Source of the DNA: Rhizobium sp. Q54 | GTDB taxonomy: Bacteria; Pseudomonadota; Alphaproteobacteria; Reyranellales; Reyranellaceae | Reading direction: 5' to 3' | NCBI GenBank assembly: GCA_945903635.1 | Contig: CAMDOT010000042.1 | Coordinates: forward strand, 1-33,363 | Length of the DNA: 33,363 nt | Shown: positions 25,253 through 33,199 of the stretch, one piece after another | Numbering within the stretch: position 1 is the first letter of the stretch | Layout: the number at the start of each line of letters is the position of its first letter | Notes under the pieces: generated by a model | Databases searched by the model: none | Seen by the model: the letters and a program-made list of their open reading frames with translations, nothing else | What the model was told of the DNA's origin: nothing | Program-made: the position numbers and the translations under genes

Positions 25253-26413
25253 ATGCAATTCACCCAGGAACACGACGAGATCCGGCGCACCCTGCGCACG
25301 ATCATCGACAAGGACATCAATCCTCACGTCGACAAGTGGGAGGAGGACGGCATCTTCCCAGCCCACGAAGTCTTCAAGAAGCTGGGCAATGCCGGGCTGC
25401 TCGGCATCAACAAGCCGGCAGAATATGGCGGCATGGGGCTCGACTATTCCTACGCCATGGTGATGGCCGAGGAGCTGGGCCACATCAATTGCGGCTCGGT
25501 GCCGATGGCGATCGGCGTACAGACCGACATGGCAACGCCGGCGCTCGCCCGCTACGGCAGCGACGCGCTGCGCAAGGAGTTCCTGGCGCCTTCGATCAGC
25601 GGCGACTACGTGGCCTGCCTCGGAGTCTCCGAAGTGGGCGCCGGTTCCGACGTCGCCTCGATCAAGACCACGGCCCGCAAGGTGGGCGGCGACTGGGTGA
25701 TCAACGGCGGCAAGATGTGGACGACCAACGGCACCCAGGCCGACTGGATGTGCCTGCTCGCCGGCACCGGTGACGGCCCGGCGCACAAGAACAAGTCGCT
25801 GATCTGCCTGCCGATGAAAACGAAGGGCGTCGAGGTCGTGAAGAAGCTCGACAAGCTCGGCATGCGCAGCTCCGACACCGCGCAGATCTTCCTCGACGAG
25901 GTGAAGGTGCCGGTGGGCAACCTGATCGGCCAGGAAGGCATGGGCTTCGTCTACCAGATGCAGCAGTTCCAGGAGGAGCGGCTGTGGGGCGCGATCAGTT
26001 CGGTGGTCGGCATGGGCCGCCTGATCGACCAGACGGCGGAATACACCCGCGAGCGCAAGGTGTTCGGCCGGCCGCTGCTCGACAACCAGGTGATTCATTT
26101 CAAGCTGGCCGAGCTCAGCACCGAGGTCGAGCTGGTGCGCTCGCTCTGCTATCGCGCCTGCGAGGAATATCTCGACGGCACCGACGTGACGATGCTGGCC
26201 TCGATGGCCAAGCTCAAGGCCGGCCGCATGGTTCGCCTCGTGACCGACGGCTGCCTGCAGTACTGGGGCGGCGCCGGCTACCTGTGGGACAATCCCGTAG
26301 CGCGCGCCTTCCGCGATTCGCGCCTGGCCTCGATCGGCGGCGGCGCCGACGAAGTCATGCTGCAGATCATTTCCAAGCACATGGGCACGCTGCCGCGGCT
26401 CGAGACTCGCTGA
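25253..26413 (+). CDS. Acyl-CoA dehydrogenase (AtuD-like), copy 2
   Basis: Also 386 residues, with long identical stretches to the gene just upstream (for example GGDWVINGGKMWTTNG and QMQQFQEERLW), so the pair arose by tandem duplication. It has the same signatures: ACLGVSEVGAGSDVASIKTT, QEERLW with candidate base E242, and SIGGGADEVM. Differences cluster at residues 60-95 and 240-255 (VPMAIGVQTDM versus IPMATGVQISM; GAISSVVGMG versus AGAGSLMTCE), near the expected substrate pocket, which suggests a second chain length or stereochemistry. It would pass electrons to ETF. The GCNSMT... alternatives are not needed; the ATG at 25253 is clear. Confidence 0.92.
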   Translation: MQFTQEHDEIRRTLRTIIDKDINPHVDKWEEDGIFPAHEVFKKLGNAGLLGINKPAEYGGMGLDYSYAMVMAEELGHINCGSVPMAIGVQTDMATPALARYGSDALRKEFLAPSISGDYVACLGVSEVGAGSDVASIKTTARKVGGDWVINGGKMWTTNGTQADWMCLLAGTGDGPAHKNKSLICLPMKTKGVEVVKKLDKLGMRSSDTAQIFLDEVKVPVGNLIGQEGMGFVYQMQQFQEERLWGAISSVVGMGRLIDQTAEYTRERKVFGRPLLDNQVIHFKLAELSTEVELVRSLCYRACEEYLDGTDVTMLASMAKLKAGRMVRLVTDGCLQYWGGAGYLWDNPVARAFRDSRLASIGGGADEVMLQIISKHMGTLPRLETR

Positions 26414-26420
26414 GGATCAG

Positions 26421-27239
26421 ATGGCCGATTTTGCCGACAAGTACGACACGCTGCTCCTGCATCGCGAGCGCTCGCGCCTGCATGTGACCCTCAATCGTCC
26501 CGAGGTGAAGAACGCGCTCAACCCGACGCTGATCGGTGAACTGAAGTCGGTGTTCGAAATCCTGAAGGATCGCCGCGACATCAAGGTCGTGATCCTGCGC
26601 GGGGCCGGCGGCACCTTCTGTGCCGGCGCCGACCTCAAGAGCATGGAGCAGAGTTTCACCGACAAGCCCAAGCCTGGCGAAAAGGACCCGATCGCGGTCT
26701 GGAACCGCGGCTTCGGCACCTTCCTGGAGATGGTGAACACGACACCGCAGGTCGTGGTGGCGGCGGTCGAGGGCTACGCCATCGCCGGAGGCTTCGGCAT
26801 CCTCTGCGTCTCGGACGTCGCGATCTGCACCGAAGACGCGGGCTTCGCCATGAGCGAGACGGCGATCGGCATCGTGCCGGCCCAGATCGCGCCCTTCGTC
26901 GCTGCCCGCATCGGCGTGCCACAGACCCGCCATCTCACGCTGACCGCGGCACGCTTCAAAGGCCCCGAGGCCTTGCGCCTCGGCATCGCCCATTATCTCG
27001 TGGCCGATTCGGCGGCACTCGACGCCAAGCTGGAAGAGCTGCTGAAGCAGATCGACCGGTGCGCACCGATCGCAAACGCGCTCACCAAGCAAGTGGTGAT
27101 GAAGGTCGGCACCGAGCCGCTGTCCCAGGTCCTCGATTTCGCCGCCGACAAGTTCGCCGAGGCACGGCGCGGCCCCGAGGCGTCGGAAGGCTTGCGCGCC
27201 TTTGCTGAGAAGCGGCCGCCGCGGTGGGCAACAGAGTAA
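26421..27239 (+). CDS. Enoyl-CoA hydratase, methylglutaconyl-/isohexenylglutaconyl-CoA hydratase-like
   Basis: This 272-residue crotonase-fold protein has the oxyanion motif AGGTFCAGADLKSM and GYAIAGGFGILCVSDVAI. The first catalytic Glu of classical enoyl-CoA hydratase (GGCEL) is replaced by Gly (GGFGIL), while the second is present in MSETAIGIVPAQIAPFV. That pattern, with IGIVPA-I-PFV, is typical of the LiuC/AtuE/AUH group, which hydrates 3-methylglutaconyl- or isohexenylglutaconyl-CoA, the carboxylase product. Its TAA overlaps the next ATG by one base (TAATG). The position between the dehydrogenases and the biotin carboxylase supports a shared pathway. Confidence 0.91.
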   Translation: MADFADKYDTLLLHRERSRLHVTLNRPEVKNALNPTLIGELKSVFEILKDRRDIKVVILRGAGGTFCAGADLKSMEQSFTDKPKPGEKDPIAVWNRGFGTFLEMVNTTPQVVVAAVEGYAIAGGFGILCVSDVAICTEDAGFAMSETAIGIVPAQIAPFVAARIGVPQTRHLTLTAARFKGPEALRLGIAHYLVADSAALDAKLEELLKQIDRCAPIANALTKQVVMKVGTEPLSQVLDFAADKFAEARRGPEASEGLRAFAEKRPPRWATE

Positions 27240-29104
27240 TGGCCTTCACGAAAATCCTGGTCGCCAACCGCGGCGAGATCGCCTGGCGCGTCATGCGCAC
27301 GGCCAAGGCGATGGGCTATCGCACCGTCGCGGTCTACTCCGACGCCGACCGGGACGCCCCGCACGTGACCTTCGCCGACGAGGCGGTCCGCATCGGCCCG
27401 GCCCCGGTGGGCGAAAGCTATCTCAGCATCGATCGCATCCTGGAGGCCGCCCATGTAAGCGGCGCCGATGCGGTCCATCCAGGCTACGGCTTTCTCTCGG
27501 AAAACGATGCCTTCGCGACTGCCTGCGAAAAGGCAGGCCTGGTGTTCATCGGCCCGCCGGCAGCCGCGATTGCGGCGATGGGCAACAAGGCTGCCGCCAA
27601 GCGACGCATGATCGACTCGGGCGTGCCCTGCGTGCCGGGCTATCAAGGCGCGGACCAGAGCGACGCCAATCTCGAAAAGGAGTCGCGCAAGATCGGCCTG
27701 CCCGTGATGGTCAAAGCCGCGGCCGGCGGTGGCGGGCGCGGCATGCGCCTGGTCGAGCGCGACGGCGAACTTCTGGAAGCCATCCGCACCGCACGCGCCG
27801 AGGCCGAGAGCGCCTTCGGCTCGGGCGAGCTGATCCTCGAGAAGGCTGTGGTCGACGCGCGACACGTCGAAATCCAGGTCTTCGCCGATGCGCATGGGAA
27901 CGTCCTGCATCTCGGCGAACGCGACTGCTCGGTGCAGCGCCGCCACCAGAAGGTAATCGAGGAGGCGCCCTCGCCCGCCGTGAACGCCGACTTGCGCACG
28001 CGCATGGGCGCCGCCGCGGTCGCCGCCACCCGCGCCATCGGCTATCGCGGCGCCGGCACGGTCGAATTCCTGCTGGCCAGCGACGGCGCGTTCTACTTTC
28101 TCGAGATGAACACGCGCCTGCAAGTCGAGCACCCCGTGACCGAGGCGATCACCGGCCAGGACCTCGTGGCCTGGCAGCTGAAGGTTGCGGCTGGCGAAAG
28201 AATTCCTTTCACCCAGGAGCAAGTGCGCTTCGAAGGCCACGCGATCGAAGTCCGGCTTTACGCCGAGGATGCCTATGCAGGCTTCCTGCCCCAGACCGGC
28301 CGCATCGACGTATGGCGGCCGGCATCGGGACCCGGGGTACGGGTCGACCATGGCATGAAGGACGGCCTCACGATTTCGCCTTTCTACGATCCGATGATCG
28401 CCAAGGTGATCGCTCATGGCGCGACCCGCGAAGAGGCGCGCATCCGACTGATCCGCGCCTTGCGCGACACCGTGGTGCTGGGCCCGACGACCAACCGGCA
28501 TTTCCTGATCCGCCTGCTGGAACATCCCGAGTTCGCCGCGGGCAAGGCCACGACGGCCTTCCTCGTCCAACACCAGTTCGCTGCGCCCGAAGTGAGCGAG
28601 GCGCATTGGACGACCGCGGCGAACCTGCTGTGGCGCGCCTCGGCCGAGAAGTATCCGCCGGCGCTGCGCGGTTGGCGCAATTCCAATCCCGAACCCACGC
28701 CGATCAGGCTGGCGGTCGGCGAGACAGAGCGCCTGTTGAAAGTCCAGCAGGGCGAAGCGTCTGACGTGTCCTTCCATATCGACGGCAACGACATTGTGGT
28801 CGATATCGACGCGCTCACGGTGCGCTTCACCGACAAGACCTATGCTCCACCGGCAACGGCGGCGGCGGGCAGCGACGGCAAGCTGCGCGCCCCGATGGAT
28901 GGCCGGATCGTGGCCATAAAAGTGGCGGCCGGCGACACCGTCGCGCGCGGCCAGACGCTGGTCGTGCTCGAGGCCATGAAAATCCAGCACCAGCTAAAAG
29001 CCGTCCACGACGCCACGGTGGAATCGGTTTCTGTGCAGGAAGGCCAGCAGGTTTCGAACCGTGCCGTGCTCGTCACGATGGCCGCCGATGCCCCTGCACA
29101 TTGA
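27239..29104 (+). CDS. Acyl-CoA carboxylase alpha subunit: biotin carboxylase + biotin carrier domain
   Basis: This 621-residue protein has the biotin carboxylase N domain (ILVANRGEIAWRVMRTAKAM), ATP-grasp Gly loop VKAAAGGGGRGMRLV, GERDCSVQRRHQKVIEEAP and FLEMNTRLQVEHPVTEAI with the catalytic Glu/Arg. After a BT-type linker domain, a biotinyl domain runs from about residue 547, with the biotin Lys581 in VLEAMKIQHQL (usual form EAMKM). This is the ATP-dependent half of a methylcrotonyl/geranyl-CoA type carboxylase working with the beta subunit at 22458. The ATG at 27239 overlaps the preceding stop by one base; a GTG at 27224 is less likely. The 3' end overlaps the ABC ATPase gene by 17 bases. 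Confidence 0.94.
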   Translation: MAFTKILVANRGEIAWRVMRTAKAMGYRTVAVYSDADRDAPHVTFADEAVRIGPAPVGESYLSIDRILEAAHVSGADAVHPGYGFLSENDAFATACEKAGLVFIGPPAAAIAAMGNKAAAKRRMIDSGVPCVPGYQGADQSDANLEKESRKIGLPVMVKAAAGGGGRGMRLVERDGELLEAIRTARAEAESAFGSGELILEKAVVDARHVEIQVFADAHGNVLHLGERDCSVQRRHQKVIEEAPSPAVNADLRTRMGAAAVAATRAIGYRGAGTVEFLLASDGAFYFLEMNTRLQVEHPVTEAITGQDLVAWQLKVAAGERIPFTQEQVRFEGHAIEVRLYAEDAYAGFLPQTGRIDVWRPASGPGVRVDHGMKDGLTISPFYDPMIAKVIAHGATREEARIRLIRALRDTVVLGPTTNRHFLIRLLEHPEFAAGKATTAFLVQHQFAAPEVSEAHWTTAANLLWRASAEKYPPALRGWRNSNPEPTPIRLAVGETERLLKVQQGEASDVSFHIDGNDIVVDIDALTVRFTDKTYAPPATAAAGSDGKLRAPMDGRIVAIKVAAGDTVARGQTLVVLEAMKIQHQLKAVHDATVESVSVQEGQQVSNRAVLVTMAADAPAH

Positions 29105-29861
29105 GGGCGTCTGCCACAACTACGGCCCCGTCGCCGCCCTCGACACGATCGACCTCGACATCGCCGACGGCGAAACCGTCGCCCTGATCGGCCCTTCGGG
29201 GTGCGGCAAGTCCACCCTGCTCGGCATCATCGGCGGGCTGCTGCAGCCCACGTCGGGACGGGTGAGCCTGTCGGGTCCGCCGTCGGCCGATTCGCTAAAC
29301 CCCTTCACCTACATCTTCCAGGATTTCGCCCTGCTGCCGTGGCGCAGCGTGGCGGCCAACGTGGCCCTGGCGCTCGAACATCGCGGACTGGGCGCCCCGG
29401 AATGCCGCGAGCGGGTGGCGGCGGCGCTCGCCCTCACCGGCCTCACCGAATTTGCCGCCGCCTACCCCAAGCAACTCTCCGGCGGCATGCGCCAGCGCGT
29501 CGGCATCGCCCGCGCGCTGGTCGTGCGACCTTCAGTGATGCTGCTCGACGAGCCATTGTCCGCCCTCGATGCCCAGACGCGCGAACTGCTGATGGAAGAT
29601 CTTTTGGCCATCTGGGCACGCGAGAAGAGCACGCGCGTCTACGTCACCCATAATCTCGAGGAAGCGGCCCGCCTCGCCGACCGCGTCGTGGTGCTGTCGC
29701 GCCGGCCGGGCCGAATCCGCGAGGTGCTCCGGATCGACGTGCCGGTCGCCGAGCGTGGCCGGCCCGAGCACACCGCCCTGCTGATCGATGTGCATCGAAG
29801 GCTGTGGGCGCTGATCCGCGACGAGGCCGCCACCGCCGAGCGCGAGATCCTGAATGTCTGA
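29088..29861 (+). CDS. ABC transporter ATP-binding protein (SsuB/TauB type), second cassette
   Basis: This 257-residue ATPase shows Walker A GPSGCGKSTLLGII, Q-loop IFQDFALLPW, signature LSGGMRQRVGIARAL, Walker B VMLLDEPLSALD and switch His in VYVTHNLEEA. The ATG at 29088 gives the standard MPLHIEGVCHNYG beginning and overlaps the carboxylase gene by 17 bases, so the importer is read with the catabolic operon. It belongs to the nitrate/taurine/sulfonate group. It overlaps the permease gene by eight bases. Confidence 0.93.
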   Translation: MPLHIEGVCHNYGPVAALDTIDLDIADGETVALIGPSGCGKSTLLGIIGGLLQPTSGRVSLSGPPSADSLNPFTYIFQDFALLPWRSVAANVALALEHRGLGAPECRERVAAALALTGLTEFAAAYPKQLSGGMRQRVGIARALVVRPSVMLLDEPLSALDAQTRELLMEDLLAIWAREKSTRVYVTHNLEEAARLADRVVVLSRRPGRIREVLRIDVPVAERGRPEHTALLIDVHRRLWALIRDEAATAEREILNV

Positions 29862-30642
29862 GAGGCGCCCCGTCCCGTTCCGCGGCGGCGGTTTCGCGCC
29901 GACACCGCGCCGCGTCGTGCCATGGATCGTGTTCGCGGTGCTGATCGGCCTGTGGCAGGCGGCCTCGAGCAGCGGCCTGCTGCCGTCGCTTTTCATGCCG
30001 AGCCCAGCCGCGATCGTGCGGGCGCTCTACGATCTGTGGATCGACGGCACGCTGATGGAACATGTGACGGCGTCGCTGAAGCGCATCGTCCCGGGCTGGA
30101 TCATTGGCACGGCCGCCGGCCTCGCCGTCGGGCTCGCCATGGGCATTTTCTCTTCGGCACGCGCGGCCGGGCTGCCGATCGTGTCGGCACTGTTTCCCAT
30201 CCCCAAGATCGCGCTGCTGCCGGTGCTGATCTTGTGGCTGGGCATCGGCGAGCCCTCCAAGGTCGCCACCATTGCGCTCGGCGTGTTCTTCCCCACCGTC
30301 ATCTCCGCCTACACCGCCTGCGATTCGGTGCCGCGCAACCTCATCCGCATGGGCCAGAGCTTCGGCCTCCCGGCGCGCGACATCGTGACCAAGATCCTGC
30401 TGCCGGGCGCCATGCCCGGCATTCTCGCGGGCTTCCGCATCTCGGCGTCGGTGGCGCTGCTGCTGGTCGTGGCGGCCGAGATGATCGGCGCCCAGCACGG
30501 CATCGGCGCCTTCGTGCTGACCGCCGGCAACCTGATGCAGACCGACCAGCTCCTGGCCGGCGTCGTCGTGCTGTCGGTGCTGGGCCTGCTGATTTCCTGG
30601 GGCCTTGGGGCGATCGAGCGCTCCGTCCTGCGATGGCGTTGA
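29854..30642 (+). CDS. ABC transporter permease (SsuC/TauC type), second cassette
   Basis: This 262-residue membrane protein has about six transmembrane segments, the first at VVPWIVFAVLIGLWQAA. Further family features are LFPIPKIALLPVLILWLGIG and the ATPase-contact loop around GQSFGLPARDIVTKILLPGAMPGILAGFR, equivalent to the EAA loop but starting IRMGQSFG instead of EAA.. It forms the importer core with the ATPase at 29088. No NMT1/SsuA-like binding protein is adjacent; the next gene, 54 bases on, encodes a Bug/TctC-type binding protein. Confidence 0.92.
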   Translation: MSERRPVPFRGGGFAPTPRRVVPWIVFAVLIGLWQAASSSGLLPSLFMPSPAAIVRALYDLWIDGTLMEHVTASLKRIVPGWIIGTAAGLAVGLAMGIFSSARAAGLPIVSALFPIPKIALLPVLILWLGIGEPSKVATIALGVFFPTVISAYTACDSVPRNLIRMGQSFGLPARDIVTKILLPGAMPGILAGFRISASVALLLVVAAEMIGAQHGIGAFVLTAGNLMQTDQLLAGVVVLSVLGLLISWGLGAIERSVLRWR

Positions 30643-30696
30643 ACCCCGGCCCAAGCTAGTGTCGGGGCAATAAACGAACGTCCCGGGAGGACTCCG

Positions 30697-31668
30697 ATGC
30701 TGCGTAGAACTGCCCTTGCCCTGTTCGCCACGGCGTTCGCCGGGCCCGCCTTCGCCCAGGCCTACCCCAACAAGCCGATCACCATCGTCGTGCCGTTCTC
30801 GGCCGGCGGCCCGACTGACGTCATGGCCCGCATCGTGGGCGAACGCATGGGCCGGGAACTCGGCCAGCAGATGATCATCGACAACGTCACCGGTGCCGCG
30901 GGCACGATCGGCGTCGGCAAAGTCGCCCGCTCGGCGCCCGACGGCTACACGATCGGCATCGGCCATCTCGGCACCAACGTGGTCAACGGCGCGATCTACA
31001 AGAACCTGAACTACGACCTGCTGGGCGATCTCGTACCGATCGCGCTGTTGCCGTCCAATCCGCTCCTGGTTGTGACGTCGAACCAGGTGCCGGCCAAGGA
31101 CCTCAAGGAACTGGTCGCCTATCTCAAGGCGAATCCCGACAAGGTGTCGGGCGGCACGGCCGGCATGGGCTCGGGCTCGCATATCGGCGTGCTCGCCTTC
31201 TTTGCCGCGACCGGCACCAACTACCAGCTCGTGCCCTATCGCGGCACCGGACCGGCGGCGCAGGATCTGATGGCCAACCAGATCCAGATCATGATCGACC
31301 AGTCGTCGAACTCGCTGCCGCATGTCCGGGCGGGCAAGATCAGGGCCTACGCAGTGACGGCCAAGCAGCGCAACGCCGCGGCGCCCGATATCCCGACAAC
31401 GGCCGAGGCCGGCTTCCCCGGCATCGAGGTCGCCATCTGGCATGGACTGTGGGCGCCCAAGGGCACGCCGCCGGAGATCATCAACAAGCTGAACGCCGCA
31501 GCCGTCGTCGCCCTCAAGGACCCCGAGGTCCGCCGCCGGCTGGAAGACCTCGGCCAGGACATCCCGACACCGGAGCAGATGCAGCCGGCTGCCTTCACCG
31601 CCTACCAGAAGGCGGAGTTCGCCAAATGGAAGCCGATCATCGAGAAGGCCGGCGTGAAGGTCGAATGA
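30697..31668 (+). CDS. Bug/TctC family periplasmic binding protein
   Basis: The product is 323 residues with Sec signal peptide MLRRTALALFATAFAGPAFAQ. The mature part has Bug-family marks: YPNKPITIVVPFSAGGPTD, NVTGAAGTIGVGKVARSAPDGYT, NYQLVPYRGTGPAAQDLM and WHGLWAPKGTPPEIINKLN. Family members bind carboxylates and related small molecules, usually for tripartite TctAB carriers, but no TctA or TctB is in the window. A good GGGAGG ribosome site precedes the ATG. The 54-base gap contains a weak CCCCG/CGGGG dyad (30644-30648, 30663-30667), so it may have its own transcript. It converges with the amidase gene, with four bases between stops. Confidence 0.93.
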   Translation: MLRRTALALFATAFAGPAFAQAYPNKPITIVVPFSAGGPTDVMARIVGERMGRELGQQMIIDNVTGAAGTIGVGKVARSAPDGYTIGIGHLGTNVVNGAIYKNLNYDLLGDLVPIALLPSNPLLVVTSNQVPAKDLKELVAYLKANPDKVSGGTAGMGSGSHIGVLAFFAATGTNYQLVPYRGTGPAAQDLMANQIQIMIDQSSNSLPHVRAGKIRAYAVTAKQRNAAAPDIPTTAEAGFPGIEVAIWHGLWAPKGTPPEIINKLNAAAVVALKDPEVRRRLEDLGQDIPTPEQMQPAAFTAYQKAEFAKWKPIIEKAGVKVE

Positions 31669-31672
31669 GGCG

Positions 31673-33118
31673 TCAGTCCTTGTAGGTCGGCGGCACCGGA
31701 CAAGGCGGCAGGAGTTTCTCCAGCGCCTTGGCCACACCCAGCAACTTCGCCTCGCTCCAGCGCTTGCCGGTCAGCTGCAGGCCGATCGGCAGACCGTCGC
31801 GCGAGAAGCCGCACGGCAGCACGATCGACGGTTGGCCGGTCAGGTTGGCCAGGTAGTTGTACGAACAGCCGGCGAAGAAATACGGATGGTCGACGCCGTC
31901 GATGCGAAGCGGCTCGCTCTGCTTCTGGCGGATGAAGGCCGCGTCCGGCATCACCGGCATCAGCCAGGCGTCGTAGTCGTCGAGGAACCGCTCGCATTGG
32001 CGCATTGCAAGATCGCGGCGGTCGAGGACGGCGAAGAATTCGCCGAGGTCGAGCCGCGCCGTCCGCACCATCGAGCGCGCCGAGGGATCGTTGCCGCCAT
32101 CGGCGTCGAAGAACGGCTGCCGCTCGGCGAGCGGCTGCAGCGCACGGTTCTGGTACTGGAAGAGGTCGATCCAGTCGTCCCAGCTCTGGCGCCAGTCGAG
32201 GTCCGCCGGGGCCGCCCGCTTCACCTTGGCACCAGCTTTGGTCAGCAACCGGACAGTTGCCTGGACGACGGCAGCGGTGTCGGCCGAGACCTGGACCAGG
32301 GGATTGTTTTCCAGCACCGCGATCCGAAGCTCCCCGGGCTTCAGGCGCGGCGTGGGGCCGAGCGGGATCGGTGGCGCCTCGGCCTCGTAGCCGTCGGGGC
32401 CGGCGATGATCCGGAGCGCGGCCTCGAGATCCTCGACCGAGCGCGCGAGCGGGCCGAAGACGCCCATGTAGCGGGTCGTCCGCGTCTGGCCGGGAAGGTC
32501 GGGCACGTGGCCGCGGCCCGGAACGCGCCATTCCGTGGGCTTCAGGGAGAAGATGCCGTTGTAGTGGGCGGGATTGCGCACCGAGCCGCCGATGTCGCTG
32601 CCCAGCTCCAGCGGCGACAGGCGGGCCGCCACGGCCACCGCGCCACCCCCGGTCGATCCGCCCGCCGTTCGCCGCGCATCCCAGGCATTCCTGGCCGTGC
32701 CGAACAGCGGGCTGTCGGTCTGAAAATCCCTGCAGAGTTCGGGCACGTTCGTCTTGCCCAGAATGACGGCACCTGCTGCCCGCAACCGCGCTACCAGGCT
32801 CGCGTCCGAGCGGGCGATATTGTCCTTGAGCGGCGGATGGCTGGCGGTCGTGGCCAGCCCCGCCACGTCGAAGGCCTCCTTGATGGTGATCGGCACCCCA
32901 TGGAGAGGCCCGATCGTCGCGCTTTTCTTCCGGAGGGCGCGGTCGGCCGCGCGGGCCGCCTTCATGGCACCTGCGCGATCGACGACCACCAGCGCGTTCA
33001 GCCCGCCATTGATCCGGGCGATCCGCTGGAGGTGCGCCTCGGCTGCTTCGGCCGAACTCAGCCGGCCGTTTCGTATGGCGCGTCCAAGGCCGATGGCGGT
33101 CTCGAAACACGGGTCCAT
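31673..33118 (-). CDS. Amidase signature family protein
   Basis: This 481-residue enzyme has the complete Ser-cisSer-Lys machinery of the amidase signature family. The Lys is in GVPITIKEAFD, the cis-Ser is in TAGGSTGGGAVAVAA and the nucleophile Ser is in LGSDIGGSVRNPA. The Gly/Ser-rich signature has Thr and Gly where many members have SSGGS. The C-terminal QPSIVLPCGFSRDGLPIGLQLTG is typical. No signal peptide is visible, so it is cytosolic. It hydrolyses an amide to carboxylate and ammonia; the substrate is unknown. It is divergent from the SDR at the right edge, with an 81-base gap in which I see no clear promoter. Confidence 0.92.
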   Translation of the reverse strand: MDPCFETAIGLGRAIRNGRLSSAEAAEAHLQRIARINGGLNALVVVDRAGAMKAARAADRALRKKSATIGPLHGVPITIKEAFDVAGLATTASHPPLKDNIARSDASLVARLRAAGAVILGKTNVPELCRDFQTDSPLFGTARNAWDARRTAGGSTGGGAVAVAARLSPLELGSDIGGSVRNPAHYNGIFSLKPTEWRVPGRGHVPDLPGQTRTTRYMGVFGPLARSVEDLEAALRIIAGPDGYEAEAPPIPLGPTPRLKPGELRIAVLENNPLVQVSADTAAVVQATVRLLTKAGAKVKRAAPADLDWRQSWDDWIDLFQYQNRALQPLAERQPFFDADGGNDPSARSMVRTARLDLGEFFAVLDRRDLAMRQCERFLDDYDAWLMPVMPDAAFIRQKQSEPLRIDGVDHPYFFAGCSYNYLANLTGQPSIVLPCGFSRDGLPIGLQLTGKRWSEAKLLGVAKALEKLLPPCPVPPTYKD

Positions 33119-33199
33119 GCATGCCTCCCTTGCACGCTGCCGAGACTAGTCGCCTCTCTCACACCCGGCTATAGAGCCCGAGGAATTCTTGGGGACGCC

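Noticed and set aside
26993..28990. A 665-codon reverse open frame across the biotin carboxylase gene
   Set aside because: No recognisable domain; the forward frame is a full-length biotin carboxylase/BCCP protein with active-site residues.
30644..30667. A terminator between the second ABC permease and the Bug gene
   Set aside because: The CCCCG/CGGGG stem is only five pairs with a 14-base loop and no T-tract, so it is too weak to call.
33119..33199. A sigma-70 promoter from TTGCAC (33130) and TATAGA (33170)
   Set aside because: The two boxes are 34 bases apart, far from the usual 16-18.
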